Source of the DNA: Muricauda sp. MAR_2010_75
GTDB lineage: Bacteria > Bacteroidota > Bacteroidia > Flavobacteriales > Flavobacteriaceae
Direction: 5' to 3'
NCBI RefSeq assembly: GCF_000745185.1
Contig: NZ_JQNJ01000001.1
Location: 1,263,501 to 1,327,500 of the forward strand
Length of the DNA: 64,000 bases
Shown: one piece after another, positions 43,123 through 52,860 of the stretch
Layout of the letters: every line of letters begins with the position of its first letter
Position numbering within the stretch: position 1 is the stretch's first letter
Translations under genes and position numbers: made by a program
Notes under the pieces: generated by a model
Told to the model about the DNA's origin: nothing
The model's database searches: none
The model's input: the letters and a program-made list of their open reading frames with translations, nothing else

Positions 43123-45513
43123 GTGTTCAAAAACAACATTAAAATAGCTTGGCGAAATCTTACCAAAAGAAAGGTGTTCACGGCCATAAACATACTGGGA
43201 TTGGCCATTGGCTTTGGCAGTAGTGTTTTAATCTATTTGTTTTTGACATATCACTTTTCCTTTGACAATTTCCATGAAAACAGTGACCTAATCTACCGAG
43301 TGGTCACAGAAGAGCAAAGGGATTATATCGACTATGAAGCCAGCGTGCCTCCCGCTTTTGCCAAGGTATTTCGGGAGGATTACAACTACGCGGAAAAGGT
43401 GGCAAAGGTGGTTTCTTGGGAAAATTACCAACTCAATGTGGGTGAAGGCACAGCCGGTAAATCATTCAAAGAAGATGCGGTTTTTGCGGAACCCGATTTC
43501 TTTGAAATTATGACTGTCCCCATATTGGGAAATTTAAGTGCCCGTTCCTTGGAGGAGCCGAATACGGCTTATATCAGTGAGAGCATGGCGCATAAAATGT
43601 ATGGCGACGGGAATCCCCTCGGAAAAACCTTCTTGTTCGACAATAAGGAGACCATTGAGGTCATTGGTGTTCTAAAAAACACACCGAAGACTTCCGTTGT
43701 TCCTGAAGAGATCTTTATCTCTTATGTTACCTTGGAAAAATTCAATGACTTTACCGCACAGGAAACCTGGGGTGGCATTTCTTCCGATTTGCAATGTTTT
43801 GCATTGTTGTATCCCAATCAAAATATTGCCGAAATTGAAGAGGTTTTGGCCGAGCTTCCAAAAAAACATCGCCCAGAGAGCAAAAACAAGCATGTATATA
43901 AGCTCCAGCCTCTATCCGATATTCATTTTAACCCAAACTATGGTGGAATCAACCCGGCTGTACTTTGGATTTTTGCGATTATCGGGCTTTTTCTGATCGC
44001 TGTGGCTTGTATCAACTTTATTAATATTTCCACAGCACAGGCCTTTTATCGCTCAAAGGAAATTGGCATTAGAAAGGTGCTGGGAAGTTTTAAACAACAT
44101 CTGTTTTGGCAGTTTCTTTCGGAAACCTTTGTTATTAGCCTGTTTGCTATTGGCATTGGTGTGGTTCTAGCAGTTTTGTTCCTTCCATCATTCAACAATC
44201 TTTTTGAATTGAATCTATCCATATATAGCTTGTTGAATTACCGCTTTTTTGTTTTTCTATTTGTTGTTCTGGCTGTGGTTTCATTTTTATCGGGAAGTTA
44301 TCCTGGCATTTTAATGTCGCGAATCGTCCCTGTTTTGGCCTTGAAAGGAAAATTAAAGCATAACGATACGGGAGGAAGCACTACACGAAAAGTTCTTGTT
44401 GTGACCCAATTTGCCATTTCCATAACCTTGATTGCCGCGACCTTGATCATATCAAACCAAATAGATTATGCGGTCAATTCTGATTTGGGCTTTGATAAGG
44501 AATCCATAGTTATGGTGGGCATCCCAAAAGAGTTGGATAAGGTTCAGCTCAATAGTTTAAAAGACCGGATTTCCCAAATTCCAGGGGTCACCAAAGTTTC
44601 AGCCTGTTTGACCAGCCCAGGTGGTGCCGTTAACAATTGGGGGACCAGTATTAAATATCACAACCGACCCGAATTTGAAGAATTCAGTATTCAAGCCAAA
44701 CTGGCGGATGTAAATTACCTGAACACCTTTGACATACCCCTTGTGGCTGGAAGGAACTATTTTGAGAACAATTCTGATTCTATTGCCGAGGTGGTCGTGA
44801 ATGAAAAACTGGGTGAGAAATTGGGTGTTGCCACCCCAGAAGAACTGTTGGGAAAACAAATTACGGCCAATGGTGGTTATATTAATGCCACCATAGTGGG
44901 CGTGGTCAAGGACTTTCATGACAACGACTTTACAGAAGAGATAAGCCCCATTTTCATTGCTAATCAAACACGTTGGTTTGATGAAATTGCCATAAAGACG
45001 AGTGGGCAAAATATAAGACATGTGCTGAACCAAATTGGGGAACACTGGTCTAATGCTTTCCAAGGTTACATCTATGAGCCTCGCTTTTTGGACGAAAGGG
45101 TTGCCGAACAATATGAGACCGAGCAGCGCTACCTTTCCCTGTCCAAAGTTTTTTCGGCATTGGCCATTTTAATCGGTTGCTTAGGACTTTATGGGCTCAT
45201 TTTATTCTTTGTAGGCCAACGTACCAAGGAAATTGGAATACGAAAGGTGTTGGGAAGCAACATCGCAAATATTCTGGCTCTTTTTACAGTGGATTTCTTT
45301 AGACTGATTGTGATTGCAGGTCTAGTGGCCACCCCTATTGCATGGTATTTTATGGAACTATGGCTCCAAGGCTATACCTACAGAACCCAAATACATTGGT
45401 GGGTCTTTGCCATTGCCATTATGGCCATCATGATCATTACACTTATCACCATAAGTTATCAAACCTTAAAAGTTGCGATGGCCAATCCCGTGAAAAGCCT
45501 TCGAACCGAATAA
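43123..45513 (+). CDS. FtsX/MacB-type ABC permease 1 of 7
   Basis: The 796-residue protein has the duplicated FtsX plan: a membrane helix near residue 20, a large periplasmic domain, three helices at about 285-415, a further helix near 425 (VLVVTQFAISITLIAATLII), a second periplasmic domain, and three C-terminal helices. KEIGIRKVLGS occurs in both halves, and the end is NPVKSLRTE, shared with most of the other copies. The start is GTG at 43123, supported by FKNNIKIAWRNL at the same place in permeases 2 and 3. The cargo is unknown; family precedents are lipoproteins, peptides and macrolides. Confidence 0.88.
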   Translation: MFKNNIKIAWRNLTKRKVFTAINILGLAIGFGSSVLIYLFLTYHFSFDNFHENSDLIYRVVTEEQRDYIDYEASVPPAFAKVFREDYNYAEKVAKVVSWENYQLNVGEGTAGKSFKEDAVFAEPDFFEIMTVPILGNLSARSLEEPNTAYISESMAHKMYGDGNPLGKTFLFDNKETIEVIGVLKNTPKTSVVPEEIFISYVTLEKFNDFTAQETWGGISSDLQCFALLYPNQNIAEIEEVLAELPKKHRPESKNKHVYKLQPLSDIHFNPNYGGINPAVLWIFAIIGLFLIAVACINFINISTAQAFYRSKEIGIRKVLGSFKQHLFWQFLSETFVISLFAIGIGVVLAVLFLPSFNNLFELNLSIYSLLNYRFFVFLFVVLAVVSFLSGSYPGILMSRIVPVLALKGKLKHNDTGGSTTRKVLVVTQFAISITLIAATLIISNQIDYAVNSDLGFDKESIVMVGIPKELDKVQLNSLKDRISQIPGVTKVSACLTSPGGAVNNWGTSIKYHNRPEFEEFSIQAKLADVNYLNTFDIPLVAGRNYFENNSDSIAEVVVNEKLGEKLGVATPEELLGKQITANGGYINATIVGVVKDFHDNDFTEEISPIFIANQTRWFDEIAIKTSGQNIRHVLNQIGEHWSNAFQGYIYEPRFLDERVAEQYETEQRYLSLSKVFSALAILIGCLGLYGLILFFVGQRTKEIGIRKVLGSNIANILALFTVDFFRLIVIAGLVATPIAWYFMELWLQGYTYRTQIHWWVFAIAIMAIMIITLITISYQTLKVAMANPVKSLRTE

Positions 45514-45567
45514 CGAAAAAATAAAATGTGCCAACATGTTCAGAAACAACATTAAAATAGCTTGGAG
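45493..45567 (+). repeat. Junction repeat between permeases 1 and 2
   Basis: About 75 bases that cover the end of permease 1 and the start of permease 2 are nearly identical to 47951-48024 at the permease 2/3 junction. Shared words include AAAAGCCTTCGAACCGAATA and ACAACATTAAAATAGCTTGG. This is a trace of tandem duplication at gene boundaries. Confidence 0.8.
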
Positions 45568-47971
45568 AAATCTTAAAAAACAGCCCTTTTTTACCTTCCT
45601 CAACACTTTTGGTTTAGCCATGGGTATGGCTGGGGCACTCTTAATCTGCCTATACATTTATGACGAATTGAGCTATGATACAATGTTTCCCGATGCCGAC
45701 CGTATTCACCGAGTCAATGTTGATATAAAATTTGGTGGTGAAGTTCGGAATTTTGCTGTTACACCAGCTCCAATGGCAGAAACCATAAAAAATGACTTTG
45801 ATGAAGTGGAGATGGTCACGCGGTTCCGGACTCGGGGCAGCATGCTCATCCGAAAAACTGATGCACAAACCAATGTAAAAGAGGAAGAGGCCACTTTTGT
45901 GGATTCCTCTTTCTTTGGTATGTTTGGAATACCTCTACTTTCCGGAGATTCAGAAACAGCCCTAACACGACCTAACACCTTAGTATTGACAGAAACTGCA
46001 GCGAAAAAACACTTTGGTGTTGAAAGTGCTGTAGGGCAAACGGTTGTTTTAAATAATACAGAGAACTATACCGTTGCGGGTGTAATTCCCGATTTTCCCC
46101 ATAATTCCTTTTTAAGGGACTATTCTGTATTTCTCTCCATGGCGGGTTTTGAAGATGCCCAAATAGTCAATTGGGGCAGCAACAACTATCAAACCTACAT
46201 TAAACTCATTCCGTCTGCAAATGTAGAAGACATACAGGCCCCATTGCGTGCCTTTTTGGGAAAATATATGATTCCTGGGATACAACAGTACCTGCCAGGT
46301 ATTACCGAAGAACAATTGATTGCCGCAGGCAATTATGTTGTTTATAGTACCATTCCTATGACAAACATTCATTTACGCTCACACAGGGGGGAGGAAATAA
46401 GTACCAACAATGATATCCAAAGCATTTATATTCTTTCCTTCATTGCCCTATTTCTCATTGTATTGGCAAGTGTCAACTTTATGAATCTTTCCACGGCAAA
46501 TTCCTTAAAAAGGGCAAAAGAAGTAGGGGTGCGAAAAGCCATGGGATCCAAAAAGGGAGAGCTCATTCGGCAGTTCATGATAGAGTCTGGAGTAATTTCC
46601 TTTCTATCACTCATCTTGGCCATCGTTATTGCCGCTGTCTCCATGCCATTCTTCAATAATTTGGCCAACAAGGACATTTCCATTCCGTATTTCAGTTGGG
46701 GCTTTTGGTCGGCTGTGCTGCTTTCCACAGTTATATTGGCCTTGTCTTCTGGAAGCTATCCTGCCTTCTTCATGTCTAAGTTCAGGCCTATAAAAGTCCT
46801 TAAGGGTTCTGGGAAGACCAGTGTAGGTGGAGGTAGAATTCGAAACATGTTGGTAATCTTTCAATTTATCATTTCCGTGTTTCTCATTGTAAGCACCATA
46901 GTGGTCTACCAGCAGCTCAACTATATACAGAACAAGGACTTGGGGTATTCCAAAGACCAGGTTCTTATCATAGATGATGTGTACACGGCGGGCAACAGGG
47001 TAGAAACCTTTAAGGAAGAAGTAAAACAACTGGCCTTTGTTGAAAATGCCAGTCTAAGCAGTTTTTTTCCCACTCCATCCGACCGTGGAGATAGCACCTT
47101 TGCCCCCGAAGATGGTGCTACCCAACAGGAAAACGCGGTGAGCATGCAACGTTGGGGCGTAGACCACGATTATTTGCCCACTATGGATTTTGAGCTATTG
47201 GCAGGACGAAATTTTGATTCTCAATTTGGCACAGATTCCTCTGCCATAATTGTCAATGAGTCAGCCCTTGCCATTATGGGACTATCCCCAAAAGAAGCCA
47301 TCGGCAAACAGTTTACCCCTGACATGGGCGAAGAAAGCCCAGAGTTCTTTACCATTGTTGGGGTGGTCAAAAATTTCCATTTTGACTCGCTACGTGAGAA
47401 TATAGACGCCCTTAGTCTTCATTTGGAAGATGGAGCTCGGTCTATGGCTGTTAAGATAGAGGCCGAGAATTTTTCAAATGCCGTCTCCAGCATAGAACGA
47501 ATCTGGAACGAGATTGTTCCCGGAGAACCCTTCAACTATTACTTTATGGAAGATTCGTTCAACGACACCTACCAGACAGAACAGCGTCTGGGCCGTATTT
47601 TCATTATTTTCACCATCCTTTCCATATTGATTGCCTGTCTTGGTCTATTTGGACTTGCCCTTTTTAATGCTGAAAAGAGAACCAAGGAAATTGGTGTCAG
47701 AAAAGTACTGGGGGCCAATGTTGCTCAAATCACATATACACTTACTTTGGATTTTCTAAAGCTTGTTAGTGTTGCCATATTGGTGTCATTGCCTTTGGGA
47801 TGGTACGCCATGGAACGGTGGTTGGAAGATTTTTCATACCACATTGAAATTGATTGGAGTGTCTTTGTGCTGGCGTCACTTTTGGCCATTGTCATCTCTA
47901 TACTATCCGTGGGCTACCAAAGTGTAAGGGCCGCGGTTGCCAACCCCATTAAAAGCCTTCGAACCGAATAA
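45536..47971 (+). CDS. FtsX/MacB-type ABC permease 2 of 7
   Basis: The 811-residue protein begins MFRNNIKIAWRNLKKQPFFT and shares long runs with permease 3 (KQPFFTFLNTFGLA, NTLVLT, WGSNNY and LIPSANVED), so these two are the closest pair in the cluster. RAKEVGVRKAMGSKK and RTKEIGVRKVLGAN mark the two FtsX modules. It ends NPIKSLRTE. The gap to permease 1 is 22 bases. Confidence 0.88.
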   Translation: MFRNNIKIAWRNLKKQPFFTFLNTFGLAMGMAGALLICLYIYDELSYDTMFPDADRIHRVNVDIKFGGEVRNFAVTPAPMAETIKNDFDEVEMVTRFRTRGSMLIRKTDAQTNVKEEEATFVDSSFFGMFGIPLLSGDSETALTRPNTLVLTETAAKKHFGVESAVGQTVVLNNTENYTVAGVIPDFPHNSFLRDYSVFLSMAGFEDAQIVNWGSNNYQTYIKLIPSANVEDIQAPLRAFLGKYMIPGIQQYLPGITEEQLIAAGNYVVYSTIPMTNIHLRSHRGEEISTNNDIQSIYILSFIALFLIVLASVNFMNLSTANSLKRAKEVGVRKAMGSKKGELIRQFMIESGVISFLSLILAIVIAAVSMPFFNNLANKDISIPYFSWGFWSAVLLSTVILALSSGSYPAFFMSKFRPIKVLKGSGKTSVGGGRIRNMLVIFQFIISVFLIVSTIVVYQQLNYIQNKDLGYSKDQVLIIDDVYTAGNRVETFKEEVKQLAFVENASLSSFFPTPSDRGDSTFAPEDGATQQENAVSMQRWGVDHDYLPTMDFELLAGRNFDSQFGTDSSAIIVNESALAIMGLSPKEAIGKQFTPDMGEESPEFFTIVGVVKNFHFDSLRENIDALSLHLEDGARSMAVKIEAENFSNAVSSIERIWNEIVPGEPFNYYFMEDSFNDTYQTEQRLGRIFIIFTILSILIACLGLFGLALFNAEKRTKEIGVRKVLGANVAQITYTLTLDFLKLVSVAILVSLPLGWYAMERWLEDFSYHIEIDWSVFVLASLLAIVISILSVGYQSVRAAVANPIKSLRTE

Positions 47972-48024
47972 CGAAAAAATAAATGTGCTAACATGTTCAA
48001 AAACAACATTAAAATAGCTTGGAG
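47951..48024 (+). repeat. Junction repeat between permeases 2 and 3
   Basis: This is the second copy of the repeat at 45493-45567, with a few substitutions and a one-base deletion. It covers the NPIKSLRTE codons, the stop, the spacer and the first codons of permease 3. Confidence 0.8.
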
Positions 48025-50425
48025 GAGTTTAAAAAAGCAACCCTTTTTTACGTTCCTCAACACCTTCGGCCTTGCCATTGGTATTGCCGGGGGAATATTG
48101 ATCGCTTTGTTCATTCATGATGAATTGAGCTATGACAAAATGTTTGCCGATGTCGATCGCATTTACAGAATTGATAGTGATATTAAGTTTGGGGGTGCCG
48201 AAATGAAATCGGCAGAAGCTGCCGCGCCCATGGCCGCTACTATGCAAAGAGATTTCCCCCAAGTTGAATCAACAGTTCGCTTTAGGGATCGAGGGAGTTT
48301 GCTTCTTCGAAAAACAGGCACCGAAACCAATACCAAGGAACTTCGGATAACCTTTGTAGACTCCACTTTTTTCGACTTTTTTGGAGTAAAACTATTGGTG
48401 GGGGACAAAAAAACAGCCCTTACTGAACCCAATACCCTGGTTCTCACCAAAACGGCTGCAGAAAAACACTTTGGCGTGCAAAACGCCTTGGGACAAAGTA
48501 TGTTGTTGAACAATACAGATACCTACACCGTAACAGGGGTCATAGACGATTTGCCAAAGAATTCTTTTTTAAGGGAGCATTCCGTTTTTATGGCAATGTC
48601 CGGCTATGCCGATTCCCAGGATCCAAATTGGGGAAGCAACAATTACTTCACCTTTGTTAAGTTGATTCCCTCTGCCAATGTTGAAGATTTTCAGGAACCA
48701 TTAAACGGTATTGTGGATGATTACATATTTCCGTGGGCGCAGCAATATTTCCCTGGAATGACCAAAGAATCTTTTATTGCATCTGGGAACTATGTTAACT
48801 TCTACACCCAACCATTAACCGATATTCATCTGTATTCCCATCGCGATGCTGAAATGAGTGCCAACAGCAGCATACAGAATGTGTACATCCTTGCTTTCAT
48901 TGGTTTGTTCCTAATTGTCTTGGCCAGCGTCAACTTCATGAACCTCTCCACTGCACAATCCCTAAAAAGGGCAAAAGAAGTAGGGGTAAGAAAGACGCTT
49001 GGATCTAAAAAATTAGATTTGATACGACAATTTCTCATAGAATCAGGGTTGATTTCCTTCATTTCATTGGCAGTGGCCTTGATCATCACCCTATTGGTGC
49101 TTCCTCTTTTCAATGAACTCGCCGGAAAATCCATTTCTTTGCCGTATTCGAGCCCGGTTTTCTGGGGAATACTCTTTGTGGCAACCCTATTGCTCGGGCT
49201 CTTTTCGGGCAGCTACCCCGCTTTCTTTTTATCCCGCTTTATGCCTGTTAAAACCTTGAAAGGGGGCACACATGGTGATTTGGGAGGAGGAGGCATTAGA
49301 AATGCGCTGGTGGTATTCCAATTTGCCATTTCTGTTTTCTTGATTGTGGGTACCATAGTTGTTTATCAACAGCTACAGTTTATACAAAGTAAAGATCTTG
49401 GGTTTACCAAAGACCAGATTGTGCTTGTTGACGATGTTTTTGCCGTTGGGGATCAAACGCAAAGCTTTAAGGACGAGATTGTTAAGCTCAGCCAAGTGGA
49501 AAGCGCAACATTGAGTTATTTTTTCCCAACTCCCTCTTCGCGCTCCAACAGTTCGTTCTTTCCTGAAGGGTCCAGAAATCAGGAAGATGCCCTTCAAATG
49601 CAAACTTGGTATGTTGATGAAGACTATATCCCCACAATGAACATGGATTTGATTGCCGGGCGCAACTTCAATACAGATTTTCCAACGGATTCAACAGCAG
49701 TAATTGTAAATGAAGCTACTCTAAAAGTTCTTGGTGTGGGGCCTGAGGAAGCCTTGGGGATGCGAGTCTCTCAGGATACAGAAGTGGAAAACCCAGAATT
49801 CAACACCATAATCGGTGTGGTCAAGAATTTTCATTACGAGTCCTTGCGCGAAGACATTGGATCACTGGGCCTATTTTTTGCCAGAACTTCTGGACAGCTT
49901 GCCGTAAAATTAAATCCAGGGGATTTTTCCGCTACCCTGTCAAGCATTGAAGGTATCTGGGACAAGTTTGCCCCCGGACAACCCTTTACCTATAATTTCA
50001 TGGACGATTCCTTCAATACCACTTATGAGGCCGAGCAACGTTTGGGGAAAATATTTGTGGTCTTCACCATCCTGTCCATATTAATTGCTTGTTTGGGCCT
50101 CTTTGGGCTAGCCGCTTTCAATGCACAAAAGCGCACCAAAGAAATTGGGGTTCGCAAGGTTCTTGGGGCCACCGTGGGCCAAATCACCTTCAGGTTAACA
50201 ACGGATTTCCTTAAAATGGTGGGTGTTGCCATTCTTATTTCAATGCCCATTGGTTGGTTTATCATGAACAAATGGCTGGAAGATTTTTCATACCGCATTG
50301 AAATCGGCTGGTGGGTATTTGTTTTGGCCGCAGTTTTAGCTGTTGGAGTTGCTGTGTTGACCGTAGGATACCAAAGCATTAAGGCGGCTGTGGTAAATCC
50401 CGTGAAGAGCCTTAGAACGGAATAA
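47993..50425 (+). CDS. FtsX/MacB-type ABC permease 3 of 7
   Basis: The 810-residue protein is a close paralog of permease 2 over its whole length. The first periplasmic domain has diverged more (DIKFGGAEMKSAEAAAPMAA against DIKFGGEVRNFAVTPAPMAE) than the membrane parts. RAKEVGVRKTLGSKK and RTKEIGVRKVLGAT mark the two modules, and the end is NPVKSLRTE. A repeated palindromic word follows in the spacer before permease 4. Confidence 0.88.
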   Translation: MFKNNIKIAWRSLKKQPFFTFLNTFGLAIGIAGGILIALFIHDELSYDKMFADVDRIYRIDSDIKFGGAEMKSAEAAAPMAATMQRDFPQVESTVRFRDRGSLLLRKTGTETNTKELRITFVDSTFFDFFGVKLLVGDKKTALTEPNTLVLTKTAAEKHFGVQNALGQSMLLNNTDTYTVTGVIDDLPKNSFLREHSVFMAMSGYADSQDPNWGSNNYFTFVKLIPSANVEDFQEPLNGIVDDYIFPWAQQYFPGMTKESFIASGNYVNFYTQPLTDIHLYSHRDAEMSANSSIQNVYILAFIGLFLIVLASVNFMNLSTAQSLKRAKEVGVRKTLGSKKLDLIRQFLIESGLISFISLAVALIITLLVLPLFNELAGKSISLPYSSPVFWGILFVATLLLGLFSGSYPAFFLSRFMPVKTLKGGTHGDLGGGGIRNALVVFQFAISVFLIVGTIVVYQQLQFIQSKDLGFTKDQIVLVDDVFAVGDQTQSFKDEIVKLSQVESATLSYFFPTPSSRSNSSFFPEGSRNQEDALQMQTWYVDEDYIPTMNMDLIAGRNFNTDFPTDSTAVIVNEATLKVLGVGPEEALGMRVSQDTEVENPEFNTIIGVVKNFHYESLREDIGSLGLFFARTSGQLAVKLNPGDFSATLSSIEGIWDKFAPGQPFTYNFMDDSFNTTYEAEQRLGKIFVVFTILSILIACLGLFGLAAFNAQKRTKEIGVRKVLGATVGQITFRLTTDFLKMVGVAILISMPIGWFIMNKWLEDFSYRIEIGWWVFVLAAVLAVGVAVLTVGYQSIKAAVVNPVKSLRTE

Positions 50426-50435
50426 CCCAATATGT

Positions 50436-50455
50436 GCTGATCTTGTTTCAGTATC
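50436..50455. repeat. Palindromic repeat word in the permease 3/4 spacer
   Basis: GCTGATCTTGTTTCAGTATC differs by one base from 57690-57709. The CTGAAC-CAG core is that of the dispersed repeat at 34429-34508. It accounts for the longer spacer here (44 bases against about 20 elsewhere). Confidence 0.6.
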
Positions 50456-50469
50456 AAAAACACATTGTC

Positions 50470-52842
50470 ATGATTAAGAATTATATGAAGATTGCCTGGA
50501 GGACCTTGATGAGGAACAAGGTCTATTTTTCCATCAATACCATAGGTCTTTCCATCGCCATTGCAGTATCCTTTCTCATGTTACTTTGGGTTTTTGATGA
50601 GTATGGCATGGACAAATTCCATGAAAAAGATGATCAGCTCTTTTTTGCCATGCGAACAATTCCTTTGGAAAAAGGAGTTTTAGACGTATATCCCAATGTT
50701 GCTTACCCAATGCTGGAAACCGCAAAAGAACTGTTCCCCGAAGTTGAAGACTACGTAACCCTTGGACACACTTTTGAGGATAACCTGCGTTTTGGGGACA
50801 CCCAATTTAGAGCAAAAGGTGCCTTTGCAAATTCGGCCCTTTTCCACTCATTTTCCTTTCCTGTGCTGGCCGGAAACATAGACGATTTGGACAATAAGCC
50901 TGAGGCTTTGGCCATTTCCGAGCGATTAGCCAAAAGACTTTGGGGGGAGGATTGGCCCCAAAAGGCATTGGGTGGCCCCATACATATCTACGATAATGGA
51001 GATTATGCAGTAGCAGCTGTTTATAAGGACTTTCCTTCCCAATCATCCATACAAAATGATTTTTACTGCGGCTTTGAGCATTTTCTAAGCCAAAATGAGT
51101 GGATGAATGAATGGGGGAATAATATCATGCAGGGGGTATTTGTGCTTAAAAAGGGAGCCGATGCGGCCTTGGTTGAGCAAAAGGTAAACGACCTGTTCCA
51201 GTCGAATATTGAAGGTGAAATAAAAGAGGGCATCTTCTTCCAAAAATTCTCAGATAACTATCTACACAATCAGTTTGATGATAAGGCTCAAGTGTCCGGT
51301 GGTAGAATTGAATATGTGCGCATTTTTGCCGTTGCTGCCATCTTATTGTTGATCATCTCCTGTATAAATTTCATAAATCTATCCACTGCTTATGCCACCA
51401 ATCGATCCAGCGAAATCGGGGTAAGAAAAGTGGTGGGAGCCAAAAAGAAGATGCTCATCAGTCAGTTTTTTACCGAAACTGCATTCGTTACCAGCATTTC
51501 ATTTCTGGTGGGCCTTTCCTTTGCGTATCTACTGTTGCCATCTGTCAACACGCTGACCGGCAAAGAATTAGCGATTGATTTTACCCAGCCTTATTTGCTC
51601 CTTACAGTTTTCGGGGTGTTCGTATTTACCACCCTATTATCCGGAGCATATCCATCATTGGTGGTTTCATCCTTTCGCCCCATAAGTGCTTTAAAAGGGG
51701 TTGTTCATGAAGGCAAGAACACCGTGTCGCTGCGAAAAGGACTCGTTATTCTACAATTCTCCCTGGCCATAGTATTGATCATCTCTGCTTTGATCATACA
51801 AAAGCAAATTAAATATGTAAATGAGAAAGACCTCGGTATCACAAAAGACCATATGATTGCCATCCATCAGGATGAAGTCCTTACCGAAAAATATGGGGTT
51901 TTGCGCTCAGAGTTATTAAAATCCGAGGGCATCGAGGATGTCACCCTTGCAGGGCCTTCTCCCTTGAAGACGCCGTATTCCAGTAGTGGGGTCAGTTGGC
52001 CGGGCAAAACCAAGGACCAAGAAAATCTTGAGTTCGCTTTGCTTTGGACCGCACATAATTTTCCAAACACCTTCAATATTCCCCTTAAAGCGGGCAATTA
52101 CTATCGGGAAGGGTCTCAAGATACCCTAAATGTAGTGGTCAACGAAACCGGTGCCAGAATCATGGGGCTGGGAGATAACCCAATTGGGAAAACCGTTCAA
52201 CTATGGGGGTCCCAGCGCCAAATTATCGGGGTGCTCAAAGACTTCCATAATCGTTCGCTGTACCAATCCATTCAACCGACCATTTTCTTACTGGATCCCA
52301 ATGACGCAGGAGCACTGTTTGTTAAGTTGGACGAATCAAGAATTGAACAGGCCCTGGCTTCAGTACAACTTGTTTTTGAAAATGTCATTCCGGATATGCC
52401 CTTACACTATGAGTTTTTGGATGAAGAATATGCTGCCAACTACAGAACAGAGACTTTAACCGGTACCTTGGCCAAATATTTTGCATTTATAGCCATTCTC
52501 TTATCCTGTCTAGGTTTGTTTGGGCTCGCCACATTCATGGCCAAACAACGGAAGAAAGAAATAGGTATCCGGAAAGTACTTGGGGCAACCATCAACAATA
52601 TTATTGTGTTGATATCAACAGATTTCTTGAAGCTCATTATAATCGCCGCAATCATATCAGCACCTCTCGCCTACTTATTTATGGACGAATGGCTTGGCAA
52701 GTTTGCCTATCATATCAATTTCCCTATTTGGACTTTTGCATTGGCCAGTGCACTGGCCATGCTGGTAACTCTGCTTACCATTGGATTTCAAGCGGTAAAA
52801 TCCGCTCTTACAAATCCTGTGAAAAGCCTTAGAACGGAATAA
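50470..52842 (+). CDS. FtsX/MacB-type ABC permease 4 of 7
   Basis: The 790-residue protein starts at ATG 50470 (MIKNYMKIAWRTLMRNKVYF), which fits permeases 5-7, rather than an ATG 36 bases upstream. The first module has SEIGVRKVVGAKKKML and the second KKEIGIRKVLGATINN. It ends NPVKSLRTE. The periplasmic domains are unlike those of permeases 1-3, with FHEKDDQLFFAMRTIPLEKG near the start, so a different specificity is possible. Confidence 0.88.
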   Translation: MIKNYMKIAWRTLMRNKVYFSINTIGLSIAIAVSFLMLLWVFDEYGMDKFHEKDDQLFFAMRTIPLEKGVLDVYPNVAYPMLETAKELFPEVEDYVTLGHTFEDNLRFGDTQFRAKGAFANSALFHSFSFPVLAGNIDDLDNKPEALAISERLAKRLWGEDWPQKALGGPIHIYDNGDYAVAAVYKDFPSQSSIQNDFYCGFEHFLSQNEWMNEWGNNIMQGVFVLKKGADAALVEQKVNDLFQSNIEGEIKEGIFFQKFSDNYLHNQFDDKAQVSGGRIEYVRIFAVAAILLLIISCINFINLSTAYATNRSSEIGVRKVVGAKKKMLISQFFTETAFVTSISFLVGLSFAYLLLPSVNTLTGKELAIDFTQPYLLLTVFGVFVFTTLLSGAYPSLVVSSFRPISALKGVVHEGKNTVSLRKGLVILQFSLAIVLIISALIIQKQIKYVNEKDLGITKDHMIAIHQDEVLTEKYGVLRSELLKSEGIEDVTLAGPSPLKTPYSSSGVSWPGKTKDQENLEFALLWTAHNFPNTFNIPLKAGNYYREGSQDTLNVVVNETGARIMGLGDNPIGKTVQLWGSQRQIIGVLKDFHNRSLYQSIQPTIFLLDPNDAGALFVKLDESRIEQALASVQLVFENVIPDMPLHYEFLDEEYAANYRTETLTGTLAKYFAFIAILLSCLGLFGLATFMAKQRKKEIGIRKVLGATINNIIVLISTDFLKLIIIAAIISAPLAYLFMDEWLGKFAYHINFPIWTFALASALAMLVTLLTIGFQAVKSALTNPVKSLRTE

Positions 52843-52860
52843 CATCAAAAACGGACCATC

